Assembly: GCA_014871385.1 (NCBI GenBank)
Contig: CM026433.1
Location: 13,838,023 to 13,902,022, forward strand
Source: Ceratodon purpureus
Lineage: Eukaryota > Streptophyta > Bryopsida > Pseudoditrichales > Ditrichaceae
Direction: 5' to 3'
DNA: 64,000 nt
The notes beneath the pieces were generated by a model. It was not told the DNA's origin, searched no databases, and saw only the letters and a program-made list of their open reading frames with translations. The position numbers and the translations under genes are program-made. Within the stretch, counting starts at the first letter, position 1, and every line of letters starts with the position of its first letter. Below, one piece after another: positions 36,867 through 50,200 of this stretch.

Positions 36867-38323
36867 TAGAGTTCACTCAAAACAACAAATGCGGGGTAGC
36901 TAGGGTTGATCTCATTGAATTTTGGGTTGTATAGCCCCCATATTTATCTGGATGATGCTAAAAAAAAAATAATACTCAATCTTATCAAAATCAAAACATT
37001 AAGATGCAAGAAATCATTAATACAAATTCATTTATAAAAAAAAGAATCACTTGATGCAATTAATAAAATTAGTTTTTTATTTTTAGAAAAATCATGAATG
37101 TAATAACTAAGTTTTAAAAAGTTATTATTTCGATTTATTGTAAGATTAATCCCTAATGTTCTTTGACTATGTTTCACCAAAAAAATGCTCCAAAATTGCC
37201 ATTTCCAAAGTGAAAAACATGAATGACTAAAAAATAATTATTTTCTAATTATAATCGTAAGATCTTCAAAAATATTATAATAGTAGATAGCTCAATAAAC
37301 GTCATCATAATTGACCGTAGAGATTAGAAGATTGTACCCATTGAAATTTTAAAACAAACATTTTCGACAAATTTTTTTGACTAGGTTTACACACTCTAAC
37401 TTTTTTTTCCTTAGATTTTTTACATTATGGATTTTTGGAGTTTTGGAGCATGACAAAGAAGACTAAGTTAGCTAATTGTATTACAAAAATAACACACAAA
37501 AAACAAGTGTAGCATGTTGAAAACAATATTTTTATTAAGTTGAATACAAGGAATGCTAATTCATATTTCTTTCCTAGAAATTCCATTATGTTATAAAGTC
37601 CCAATCCAAACGGTCAAAGTAAAGATTGATGTCCATTCTTTAAGTGAATAAAAAAGAAAAAACGTAAAAAAACAAATTTTCTAAATTTTATGAAGGAAAT
37701 AAGAAGTTTTTTTAGTACACTGCCCAAAACAGTGAGAAAACTTTGATATTTTGTGAAGAGAATATTTTGTACTGAAAGAAGTTTTTTTGGAGAAATCTCA
37801 AAGATGACAACATTGAGTATTTATAGAAATAATCTCAGAGGTAACAGATGTATTTAGCATGGCTATCCAAATTGCCTACCAGACGGAAAATTTCACTTTG
37901 GGTACCATAACAATTTTAAAAATGTCTAAATGAAAAAAAAAAAAAAAAAAAATTCCCTCAAAGTCCTTAATACGGCAAACTTTCACAAAAAGTTTCAAAA
38001 AATCTCCATTTAAATTGAAGTTACACGTATATGCCCAAATTCTAAAAAAACCCGTAGGGGTAAATTATCCTTTAGGAATTGACAAATTAAATTATTCAAA
38101 ATATATAAAACAAAACATTAAAAAAATGAGCGATTTCCAAGGTTTTGGCTTCACTGTGGCATTTTCTTCTCCATTCATCTAGTGAGTATAGTCAGTCCTT
38201 TAATGCAGGAGACAATCAAGCTATTTTCTTACAAAATTTGACTGTAATCCGGCCTGGGCAAGCTATGTGCTATGTGCACCTTGAATTACGCACTGTCGAA
38301 ACATTTTCCCAAGTGGACACATT

Positions 38324-38425
38324 ATTCTTTCTTGGCTTCTCTGTGAAACTTCCTCTGCCTCTTGTGTGGTAAGGACTTGAGTAGTTTGACTCGCATTTGA
38401 AAGCACAGAGAAGCCAAGAAAGAAT
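38324..38425. other. Perfect 22-bp inverted repeat, 58-bp loop
   Basis: Positions 38324-38345 and 38404-38425 are exact reverse complements over 22 bp, with key sequence TTCTTGGCTTCTCTG. The pairing stops sharply at both ends. Length and loop are compatible with a small-RNA precursor, but a foldback DNA remnant is equally possible. Confidence 0.5.
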
Positions 38426-39597
38426 ACTGAAAGTTGGAGAAGATTCATAGTATTAAGGTTCCAAATGAAAAAATGCTATTTGTGCTTTATATTCTTGGAT
38501 ACTTGGTTTAAGAAGGAAATTATATCAATGAGGTGATAAGCTATTATACATTTCTAAGATTTTTATTCATGTTTTCAATTCCTTACCTTCAAAGGTTAAG
38601 AATTGAAAACAAAGATACAACTTATAGAAATTGACAGCACCTTACCACTTCATTGACCTTTTTAAAAAAATAAAAGAATAGGTTTTATTTCATACAATTG
38701 TCTTTAGTCTTAGTCTTCTAAAATGTTACAATACTTAATACTTGAAGGAGCATGAAAATGTTTTTAATGTAACACCAACTTCCAATTGTAGTTTTGCATA
38801 TAATCACTTATAATCTACTTCATTTAATTATATCAATTGTAAGTTATTCAATATTTTTCACCTAAAAAAAGATAGCAAAAATGCTTCCTATAAAGTACCT
38901 TATTAGATGGTAAAAACTTCCAATGTTATATGAAAAAATTATTGTAAAATGTGTTCACAAAAGATATTTGATTATTGTGGTGTCTCATTAAAAGAAAAAT
39001 GGTTTAATATGGACCCTTTAATAGTCTTCTTTGTATTTCTATAAAATTTCTTCTTCGGTGACGTGGTTTAAAATCATTGCATCCTAAAAAGGTGTTTTAT
39101 TTCAAGAACTAATTAATAATTTGGTAAAATTATCCTTAAAATCACCTTGAATTTCATCTCATGTATAAGTTGGTGATATTTTAGAATATTTCACATAAAT
39201 ATTGAAGAATTGAGGATCTTAAATTTGTCAAATCTTTGTAATATGAATCATGTAAAAAGATAATTATTAAAGGGATATTCAATAATTTAGACATTAAGAG
39301 ATTAAGACATAATTTTTTATATGTATTTTAATTGTACATATTTTATTAAAAATGACTTATCATTCAAATATTATAATGCAAAATGACCTTATTATTTGTA
39401 AATCTATGAATCTAGTTGCTAAACTAATGAATAAGGCTTTTAAAATTAACTCTACTAAGACTTCATGCTAATAAAAGTTAGAATAAGATTCACATTAAAT
39501 CCTGGATAAATCGTTTATTGTTTTTAATGATTGTCTTTAAAATGAGAATTTTTTTCTAGAAAGATTAATTTCTAAAAAAAAGCGCACTAAATTTCAT

Positions 39598-41244
39598 CTA
39601 GTTATAATATTGTTGTCCACTATATGGTTGTTGCTGATATTGTTGTGCATTAGCAATGTTGGGATCATAATTATATTGTTGAGAAGCTTGTTGTTCAAAA
39701 GTTGCTGCTCCATATTGATCTTGTCCATAAGGTCCTTGTTGTTGTCCTTGTTGTTGTGTGTAGCCAGGATCATTGCCATAAATTCCATATTGTTCTTGAC
39801 CATAAGCTCCATATCCTTGTACTTGTGTTCCTTCTTCAACATGAGTTCCATATCCGTTATATGGATCTGGGACATTTTGTTGTGTTGCATACGGATCAAT
39901 GTATTGCTTAGCAGCATAAGGGTCTACATATTGTTGAGTTTGATTGACTCCATACATCATGGTTTGTTCATTTGACATTAGTGGAGGTGTTGTAGGTGTT
40001 GTTGGATGCATTGTTGAAGGAATTGTTGCTGTTGGAGGTATTCCCGGAGGAGCCATTGTAATTGGAGGCACTGGAGAAGGTGGTGGACCAGATGGAGGTG
40101 AAGGTACTGAAGGTGAAGATGGAGGAGCTTTGGAGGCCTTGTTTTCAATGGCCTTTTCTTCGGCCTCTCTTTTAGCTTCTTCTGCAGCTTCTATAGCTTC
40201 TAGTCTAGCTTCTTCAGCAGCCTCTTCAGCATCCCTCTTGGCTTCCTCTGCATCTTCTAATGCATCCAATTTAGCATCGTTTCTTGCTTGCCTTGCTTCC
40301 CTTTGAGCTTCTCTTCTAGCTTCTTTCGCATCAATTCTAGCTTGTTTTTTAGCTGCTTTTTCTTCTAGTTTGGCTTGCTTTGCAGCTGCTCTTTCATCTT
40401 TCTTTGCTTGCATTTCGTCAATCTTTGCTTGCTTATTAGCTTTCCTTCTATCAATTTTAGCTTGTCTTGCTTTCTTCTTTGCTTTTATTGCCCTTTTCTT
40501 ATCACCTTTTGGATCAGCTCTGAGGCCAGCCTTCTTCAAGGCTTTGTCACTTGCCCATTGAAAAAAACCCGTTTCTTTAATACAATTTTTTATTTTTCCA
40601 GAGGCCGTGCAAGAAAAAAGACATATTGGTTGTAGAACTTTTTGAAATATGGTCCATGTACCTCTTAAACATTTACAAGGCATAATAACAACGAACTTGA
40701 ACCAAGGTTTTTTACCAAATTTTCTAGTCAATGATTTCATTGTTTTGTTATAAGTTTTGGTAAACGTCTTATAAAACTTTTTAAGAGGAATAATCATTAT
40801 TTTTGCAAGAGTAGGATACGCCTTTTCAAACTCGGTAAGTTGCTTTTGATACTTCAAGAGGTCATCAATTTGACCAAGAAAAAAAATTGCCATAAGGACT
40901 ACAACAAAACCATAATATTGTATGTGAATTGATTAATCAACAACAAATCCAATTTACTCACCATTCCTACCTACTTAGGAATACCAAAGTCATTGAAAAT
41001 ATATTAATATGTATTTTAATTCAAGGCACAATCATTATAATTTGCAAGGTAATCGGTATATTTTATCTTATAAGTTATAAAAAATAAATGGTCAATGGTT
41101 ACAATACTTACTTGCAATGAAGAGAAAAATAGCACCCAAAGCTACAATAACAACTTTCCAACAACTTTTTGTCACATAACATCCCCAAATATTATCATCT
41201 GCACAATCTCTATATTGCACACAAAAACCAATAATAACATCCAT
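39598..41244 (-). CDS. Unrecognised membrane protein with charged helix and Tyr/Gln-rich tail (about 477 aa)
   Basis: I do not recognise this family. Exon 1 is 41244-41112 and exon 2 is 40898-39598, joined A|TC with good GT/AG sites (478 codons). Residues 1-31 hold five cysteines (FCVQYRDC, GCYVTKSC). Residues about 32-56 are one strong transmembrane segment (VVIVALGAIFLFIAILMAIFF). A basic region with more cysteines follows. Residues about 176-298 form a long Ala/Lys/Arg/Glu helix, basic in its first half and acidic in its second. Residues about 302-351 are Pro-rich. Residues about 354-477 are Tyr/Gln/Gly-rich with DPYA repeats, like a prion-like disordered tail. The codons are AT-rich like the surrounding DNA. 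A further upstream exon (41615-41425) could splice in frame to 41257 and extend the N-terminus by about 68 residues, but its acceptor is weak. Function is unknown; membrane anchoring with a scaffold-like tail is an inference. Confidence 0.7.
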
Positions 41245-41424
41245 AATGGTCAATGTGCTTGATTACTTAAACATGCCTTACATAAATCCCAAAAATTCTG
41301 CTTTTTTTTTAATGTGTTGATGAAAATTCTACTGTAATTTAGTAAAGATTAAATAGATTTTAGTCGTGGCTGTAATGTATTTGTCATAAAACAAGTAGGT
41401 GTATTTTGAGAAATAAAAACATAC

Positions 41425-41615
41425 TCGCATGTGACACCAAACCATCCAGCAATTGTTTTGCTGCTTGCCAAAACAAATTTGAAAGGCTTTCCAATGCTTG
41501 GAACTACAACAGTTACAGCAGAAGTAGTTGGTGTTGGAGCTAGAATCACATTTGAAGCTGGTGTTGGTACTGGGACAATATTAGCCATGAACATGACCGA
41601 CGTCTGAAGTGGCAT
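41425..41615 (-). CDS. Possible upstream exon of the charged-helix gene
   Basis: An open frame starts MPLQTSVMFMANIVPVPTPA and ends at a GA|GTATGT donor. It is Pro/Thr/Val-rich and has one Cys near the end. Joining to 41257 (acceptor AATCAAG) keeps the frame through the ATG at 41244. The acceptor lacks a pyrimidine tract, so it may instead be chance or a separate small exon. Confidence 0.3.
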
Positions 41616-41659
41616 CTTTTGTCGTTCAAAAAAAAAACTGATACAAGAGTCATACAACT

Positions 41660-44600
41660 ACTTAGATCAATGGTTATCACCCATTAGAGATACACAAGAA
41701 AAACATTCTAAGAAAAAACTTTGGTGTTCTCTGTTGGACATCAAAGGGAATTAAGTATTTTTCATTCCACCACTAAATCTACACCCACGGGATATTTTTT
41801 TATTACAAGATAAATAAGAGCATATGGGAGTGGATTCAATTTGGAGACTATACAATATATTATAGGAATAATTTTCAATAGACACATTAGTATCAAACAA
41901 AGGCTGAGCAGATGCTTACCCTCATGGCAGGCGTCGTATATATAATTTCAAAAACAAGATTAAATATCCATATTGTTCTAGCTCATCGCATGATATTTAT
42001 ATTTTTCCAAATTTTTACTGCAATATTGCAAAAAATTTGTTTTCAAAATTTCAAAATACAAAACTTTTGGTATTTCGGACATCAAGTTCTAACACAGTTA
42101 GAATATCAAGTTAAGAAGCTAAATTACCACAATTGGAAGTATTTGATTTTAGTTTTTATACAATTTAAGATAATTTATTCTTCACATGTAAACACCACCA
42201 GTATGTTCATAAGTTGTGAAATGCAAATTTGACAAAATAGGATATTTAGTTATTGTTTGAAAAAATTGCACAAAAAGCATAATTCATGAAACATGCTTCA
42301 ATAAAGAATATTGAAATAAACATATTAATTTACTATGATGTGTAATACATACAATATACATGGGCAACAAAAAAATATTGAAAATGAATTTGAGTCGATT
42401 TCAAGGGCTAAAGTATTTGTAAGTTGATCAAGTGCTTCATTAGAAAAGATGACACATTTATTACTTTGTATAATCACCTTTTTGCTATTGATTTCCAACT
42501 TCTTTTGCAAGACTTTTCAAATAGAAACTTATACGAGGTTTGAGAATCTTTGAAGATCTGTCAAAGACATGAATTGATATGAGTATGGTGTAAATGATAC
42601 CAAAGAAAGTTGAAGGAAGATGGTCATTTGACAACTTCAAAAAATTAAAGATATCATAAACTAAACTAGATAGTGTTGCATTTCAAGCATATAATAGTAA
42701 AAGAAAAATTGAACTTCCTTTCATGAAATCCTAGCTTGAAATATTCAAATAAAAGAAGTAGTTGAACTTGGTGCTAATCAAATTTATAATTTAATTATCT
42801 ATATACGTTACTTGGAGAATAACTTGTGTACCATTTTCATAACTAACAAATTAATAGGATTTGTTTTTTGAAAAATAATTAAATATGGATTGTCAAAATA
42901 TATAGGAAAATTAACCTTAGCAAACCCCCAAAAACATGCAGTCCACATGTCCCTCTCGCATTTGATGTCTTCAAGTAACAAGAGGCTTACGAAAACTAAG
43001 AAGACCTGATGACCTTCAACAAGAATGTGAATGTAAGGAAAAATTTCATGACAATTTAGGAAAGCACCACAAAATGATATTAGGTTTTTTTTATGGTGTC
43101 ATCAAATGTGAGGAGAAAGGGCACAAATCAACAATACAAATGTAACTCAAACAATTTTTTTCACACCTGTTTATACAATGCCATAAAATGTCCCACATTG
43201 ATATCATCTTGAGCAGCATCAAACATTGGTTCCATGTTTTTGTTGTCTTTTACCACCACCCTTTGATGCAATAAGAGCTGCCAAAACAAAACCTTGCAAG
43301 CCCTATGCTCCTGTGCAACCATGATATCTATTGACATGTCTTAGGTTTTGGAGTTTCATATCAAATGAAGTTGCTCACTTTTGATGGATGGGTTCTAGTG
43401 ATACAAAGTAGGACTTTTACCTTCATATCACATCATATCAAAGATGACAGTAAAATAAAACTGAGTTGTATCAGTGTGTAAGTGGGGCATGTAAATTACT
43501 TTGTAGTATTGCTGAGTAAGTGTTTGATTGTTTACAAGTTTTTACAAGATTGTGCTAACATAATGCAATGTACATTGCTGGAATATTTGTGTTTTCATTG
43601 TATGATTGTCTCTATCTTGGTAGAGGCTGATGTATAACATTTTTTTCGGCAACCATGTAGCTATGAGGGATTTTGTGTTGAAAATCAACAGCTAATTTAA
43701 TATGATCAGACGCTTAAGTAATTTTCAGATCTAAATGGTGAATGTGTTTACAAAATCTGAAGCACTTTATGAAGGTTGCTTTTAGATGTCAATGGTTTCC
43801 TTGCCTACAAATACTTAACTAACATTTGGTCCCAAGCACTGATTCAAAAATTTCACCAGATTTCAACAGAGATTCAGACTGCAGCTACATGGAGTTACAT
43901 CAAAGGGATAAACAAATGAATTCAAGTGAATGATGGCACTTCTTTTCCAAGCCAATAAACATCAATTTATTTGTAAATTTTTCAATGTACATTGATACTT
44001 ATTCTTCATCATTAAGCTGATAATCATAGGCTTATTAAAGTTTCATGGATTCCAAATCCATCAAACAATGATATCAAGAAAAACGTCGTTATGTGAATCA
44101 ATAAAAATTCATGCATAAAAATTTGTAGTATTTAAAATATTTAGATGATATAAAAACGTATGAAAAATCCTTTATAATTTTCAAAGAATAAACATAATTT
44201 GAATCTTGTAATATTTAATTAAAACCATCTAAAATTATAATTCCATAGAATTATAACGTGTTTAATAATTCTAAAACAATAATAAAATACATACAAAGAA
44301 ACTAAAATTATTGGCCACCGCAAAACATTGGTCATCACATCCAACTTCATTATATAACAATTTCTATAAATACTCATAAATCTATACATGAGAAAATAAT
44401 TTCATACATCCGTTTTATTGAGGTATTTTGAAAACATACTAAAAAAGTTAAAAAATTTCATCACACGCCAAAGTTACTTTGCATTGACTTGTAACTAAAT
44501 GCCGGATCTCCCCCATGAGTCATTGCTTCCCATAACTAGTTAGCATGCTGAGGTCTTGTTTGTTAACGGAATTAACCTAACAAATCACTCCACCAACTAA

Positions 44601-44987
44601 GAACTACCATGCACCACCACTCAATCTGCCGTAAATTCAAAAATAATTTCCCCAATTGTGTTATATATTCCAAAAATTGATATAGTATCATCTCATCAAT
44701 TTATCTTTACAAAAAGGTAGTGGCATCCCAATTCTTGATGGTTTATTTTTGAAGAAGTCATTTCATTTTCATGAAGAATCTAATTTCAATGAATTCTGTT
44801 GGAATTGATTATAGTTCAAGTCTCATTTTCTTGTATGATCATCTGAATCTTGTGAAGATTTAATAAACAATTTACTGCAGAGACTTGGTCAAACTTTGGA
44901 CTCTTTTTACTTGGTAATTCTGGGCCATTTTTTGATATGGTATGACCTTTTTTAGACACATTGAAAATTTTCATGGTCTTTTTATAG
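41660..44987. other. AT-rich non-coding stretch
   Basis: No exon, RNA gene or clear repeat was recognised. Open frames are short and lack motifs. The part next to 41660 may include the promoter of the charged-helix gene. Confidence 0.45.
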
Positions 44988-45925
44988 TTAACCCCTAAAT
45001 TTCCTTGTGTTTTTGAGAGCTTGAATCCTCAAAACTGCGATTTTTTACCACTATGCCCTCCCGAGGATATGAAACAATTTTTTTTATCTTTTTTTGGAAA
45101 TTCAACCGTAAGATCTTGTACCTAACCCTACTTGGAAGAACTGATTCAAATTTCAACCGTTGGATGTTTTTCATTAGTGAGATCGTAGTGTTCAAAGTTT
45201 CAGCAGATATTTTTTTGGGCCTTAGCCGAGAGGCATGGTGCAAATGGGCCAAAGGGAGACTTGATGATTATTACTTCAAACATTTTGGTCACATTTTTTT
45301 CCATGTAGCTAACTAGGTTAGGTATGCTCATGCAAAAATTTAGGCCAAAAAAACGCTTTTTAGACCTTCATAAAAATTATTTTCTGTAAAAAGGTATAAA
45401 ATTGACAAAATAGTAAAACATGCATTACAAAAACAATTTGTGAGCTAAAGAAAAATTGAACGGTGAGTAGGTACCTTCATAAATTTGTGATTTTCAGAAG
45501 AAAACAAAATTCAAAAATTCAAAAATCTCGAATTTTGACAAATTTTTAAAGGAAAAATTCAAAAATTACTAAAAACTTTGAAGCTTGTCTTTGTAAGTTT
45601 TGGAGGCTGCCCTTGTAAAATTGGTAAATTTTTTGACTTGGGTCACTATGGAATTTGTATAGTGATTTGGTTATGAACATATTTCAATTTTTTTTTTTGT
45701 GAAAAGACCTAATTTTAGACTGCCTGTTTTGGACTTGAAACCTAAAATTTCTAGATGAAGGTTCTAAAATTGGAATTTGGCTTCAAAATTTTTACTACAT
45801 AGACCTTACCGTAAAGGGAGCATCCAGTAAAAATCTTGAAAAAAAATATTACTTTTAACCCCTCCATCTGGGCTGCCCGAAAGTGCAAAAACCCATTTTG
45901 GGTTTTAAGGATAGTTAGGGGTTAA
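44988..45925. mobile_element. TTAA-flanked inverted-repeat transposon, copy 3
   Basis: It starts TTAACCCCTAAATTTCC and ends ATAGTTAGGGGTTAA. The 930-bp body is almost exactly the length of copy 2 (929 bp) and carries the same blocks in reverse orientation, such as GAAGCTTGTCTTTG and GAGGCTGCCCTTG (about 45580-45620). It retains the site TTAGTGAGATC that is interrupted by the nested element in copy 1. The terminal inverted repeat is shorter than in copy 2. No coding capacity. Confidence 0.78.
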
Positions 45926-47228
45926 TTAAGATGATTTTGTCAACTTTGTGGATGAATTTTTCATTTAAAAGCATCATGATCTCCAATCTATTGGGCTTCA
46001 AGCGTCCAAATTCAATCAACATCCTCAACAAGAAGTTATTAAAAGATTGTTCACTGAAGATCTCACTTCCAATTACAAGTATTTATTGCATCACACAAAG
46101 TCCTATTGTAAGGGCTAAAACTCTGTATCTGGAGTGGAAGTCTGGACTGGAGATGAAGTCACTGTTGGCGTAGGGCCCATGAATCTATGATCCTTCCTTG
46201 GGACATCCGAACAAGCTAATAGAGAAATAATCTTGAGAAGCACTGTGACGGTACTATACTTGCTTCAGGCTTGCATGTAAGTTAGTAGGTGAGGGAACAA
46301 CCAGGTCACAATGCCACATCATTAGTGGAAGTGGACAACGCAGGCAACAAACACATGGGAATGGGAATGGGAAGAGGAATAGGAATGGAAACAATCTTGA
46401 ATCTGTGGGCGTCACAACTCCGGATAAGGGACGCACCATGTTTGGCTTCACATGTCTGGTTGCAATTTGCACTTGCACTTGGCATGGCACTTGTCCAGAT
46501 CTTCATCATCCTTCCCTTCCATTCAAGACTAATATTTGCAGTATTTCACGTCTCACTTCATACAAAGAGCGATCAATCGGTGTTCATGTTGGTGCTCTCT
46601 TTACTGCGTGCAGTGTAGTGCAACTCGTTGTGTATACAACCTCCTCCTATCATACTCCATTCTATGTGTGCGTTGTTGACTGAAGCAGACAGATACCCTG
46701 CTGGATCCTTTTTGTATCTTCTCGTCTGGACCAGCTAAATACTGTATTGTACTAAATTATGAATTCTAGATGTCCATAAGAATTCTTGTACACAGAACCA
46801 ATTGTACAAATTTAAAGTTATGAACGGGTCCGGAAGTGTACTTCCTGGAGAAGACAGATAATTTATCTTCAGGTTTAGCTCCGAGCAGAAGGGTTTTTTA
46901 ATGAAGAGTTGGGTGTTGCGTGTATCTCCAAAATACCCAGCAGATATTCGTAGTCAACCAATGTATCCCATTGAAAATTCAATGTCTAATTTCATGTCCA
47001 GGCCTCCTCTTCATGAAAGTTAAGCCTGCTCAAAGCTTTAGTACTAATACTGTATCAAGGAGGAGCTCTACAGAAAAGTAGCATGAATTTCAATAAAATG
47101 CGCAACGGTTCATGAATAAAAAATGACCTCCAATGGGAATCTGTATAGACAACCATCATTTACAAGAGTACTCTCCGATGCATCTCTAGACTAATCGCAA
47201 CTAAGCGGTGGACAAAGCTCTTTGGAGT
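45926..47228. other. Non-coding stretch, 3' flank of the aminotransferase
   Basis: Short frames only. A GGAATG-type purine repeat lies at about 46357-46390. Composition shifts from AT-rich to near-balanced across this stretch. Confidence 0.4.
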
Positions 47229-50200
47229 TTAGTCCATGCCATGATCGACGAGCTCTTGAAGACCTTTGTTTAATCGACTGGCAGCCAGGCGGCATTTCTC
47301 CTCAGTCAATCCGCCGTAGGAAATGCGAATGAAACCAGGCCCTCCACTGGCGCTTCCTGGAATCACGCTCACCCCATGTTTCTTCACAAGCCATCTCACG
47401 ATTGCTACATCGTCCGCTACATCATTCGTGGCTGCATTGTTTGGCAATTGGGCCCAGAGGTAGATGGCCCCCTCTCCTCCCCTCACAGCCCCCTTTCCCA
47501 GCGGTGACAGTGCATCCAGCAACACCTTCCGATTCTTCCCCAATCGCTTCACTTTCTCCTGCACCCACTCAGGCCCTGCCTGCAAGGCTGCGAGAGCCAA
47601 TTTTTGCCCAATTATAGAGGCGCATATAGGGATGTTGTCTTGCACTTTCAGCAACTGAGCACCCATACCTGTCACCCCTATTGGATACGCAATCTGCACA
47701 GCGTCGACAGTTCACAGCTGCTTACTCCGACTGAATTGGCACAGAAATAAAGAAACGTTCGAAGTACAGATAGAATAAAAATTACGTTCCGTCTATGTCT
47801 TCAATATGTACCAGAATGCACTAAAAAGAAAGTAAGAGCAGTCTACAGATTGCAAATGAGAAGCAAGGATAAATACTCAGGAAGAGTCTAAGGATTCTTA
47901 CATAGCCAACTCTCCATCCCATCATGCCATAAGCTTTCGAAAATGAGAAAATGTTGATTATGTGATCGCCTTCCAAGCATACATGTTTACAATCATCGTA
48001 CATAAAGTACCTGATCACATGTACGTTAATGTCAGACTAACTACTCAGTGCAGCGGAAGCCAAAAAATACTTGCTCTTAACCACTTTAAAATTACTTCTA
48101 TAGGGTTAACAAAAAATCAATACAGCCAGAGAGCAAACTCGCATCATGGATGGACCCGCTTCTCAAGCATGATTAAAAAAAAAAATAGTGAGTTAGTGCA
48201 TACTCATATGTGTTATCGACAATCAGCCAAGCACCAGCTTCCCGGCACATCTCCGATATCCTCTGAAATTGACCACAAGGACGTCAGACACAGGGTTTAG
48301 AGGCAAATATATAGATTCACCATGTCTACGCAGGACACAGAAAACAGCAACTGTGCCCGAAAACACTTGTACCCAGTCTTCACCACATGCAATCTCCAAA
48401 TCCTAGATTTTTACACTAAAAGAACAAGTACCTTCAAGAGTGGCTCAGGTACGTATGTCCCTGAGGGATTGCCAGGATTGACAACAGACACCACCTTTGG
48501 TATTTGCTTTGGATCTTCACTCTTGAGTAACTTCTCCAACCAGTCTATAAAACCAATAAGTCACATGAAAGCTGAGTCATGATGAGACAACCATACTAGT
48601 GCTTCGAGGGCATATGAGCGTACAACGATTCTCAAGCTATTACCACTAAGAGCAGAGCATGAACTGGAAACAAATACAGAATTTCGTGGAAGAATCCAAA
48701 AGAGATAAACCTGCGTCTGGATGCAACGCACTATCACTGGGACCTAAAACGATGTCAGTTACCCCTGTCATTTGATAGGCCATGAAGGCATTGAAGTAAT
48801 AGGGCACAAACAGAACCACTTTGTCTCCTGGATCGCATAGAGTAAGAACCACGTTGACGTAGGCCTGTACAAACCCATCCTCACAATTTTGTAACTTTGG
48901 GCATAAAAAGTAAGACAGAAATAAGAACTTGTTCGTCATTCCACCAAATAAAAATTCCAGGCAACCTCAAATTAATGGAACATACTAACCTGGTTAGCTC
49001 CTGCAGTAACCATGACCGAGGAATTGGAGAGCTTATTCTCCCTCCTAAGCTGAAGCGCCACCAACAGGATGCTTTTGTCAGATGTATTGATCTTCGAACA
49101 AGGTCAGCCACATTGCTACCCGAGACACATGTTTCAATCACATGACACTATCCCTGCTCATCATCCAATAAAAGTTTTGAAATATCTCTATAGATGCCGA
49201 ATGTTAAACGTGTTTCCAGTTCAGGAGTAAAGAAAACCTTCTCTAAAAGAGCTTCCCGAAGTTCTGGCAGGCCATCGTCTGCACCATAATGGCTTGTTGT
49301 AGGCTCATCTACAAGGCCTTTTATCTTCGTCAATGCTTCTTCCGGCGGCTGCCAATGTACTACACCCTGTCTTCCCTCCACCCTCCACCAGGTTACCAAT
49401 GTATATATGGGAAATGATCATCAGACTTTATTTATTTTTTATTTTTAATATTAAACTGTAGACGACATAAGGAATGTAATCAATAGAATCATTGAGCCAG
49501 AAAAAATGTGAATCGTCAGAGATGCTATAGCACTCCTTGTAGCCAAGTTCCAATCATGATCTAGACAGGGTAGATCATAATGGCAGTCTGCATTAAAACA
49601 CGTTCTGGGCATATTCTCACATGAATGCATGAATGGCAAGGCCAGGGTGTGCACAATAAAATAGACAAGAGAGCTGCACCTGTGCCAATGATATAACATC
49701 TGTAGCACCACGTAACAACTCCTGCATCTGCACATGCAAACATACCATATATTTTAATATTACATTACAAACACGTTTTTTTTGGCAATCTTGATTCATG
49801 TAGAAGTCGATTGGGAATCACAGATTAAAAGCAGTAGCACAATGTCGAAAATCAAACCACAAAAGTTGTCCCATATGCTCCAATACTACTCCGCTTAGCA
49901 TTTCAACAGATAAACCATAACAAGTGTGACACAAATTGAACAGCAGAATCAAACTGAAATACATTTCAACAGCTATAAACCGCTTCACTAGATTACGTGA
50001 ATCTAGACACCGTCCTCAAGCTCCAGACATTGAGGGCGTCGGTAAAGTTAGCCGTATACATATAGAACTGTAAAACCTTTCTGCTGCTGCTCTCAACCTG
50101 CCTACTACAAAGGCAAGCGACCACCCTGTTCAAACTTGTTTGAACGTCGATCTCTACACTATCCTGGAAAATCATCTACCTACGCAAATTTTTAATGGCA

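Larger units (their letters stand above)
34399..39597. other. Non-coding stretch between lipase and the charged-helix gene
   Basis: 34.4-36.6 kb is GC-richer and probably contains the lipase promoter and leader; no start site can be pinned. After 36.7 kb the sequence becomes strongly AT-rich. It contains an imperfect hairpin at 36819-36866, an A run at about 37937-37950 and a perfect 22-bp foldback at 38324-38425. No coding exon was recognised. Confidence 0.45.

Noticed and set aside
39610-40561. Plus-strand frames that look like hydrophobic membrane proteins
   Set aside because: They are the reverse reading of the Lys/Ala/Glu helix and the Gln-rich tail of the charged-helix gene.
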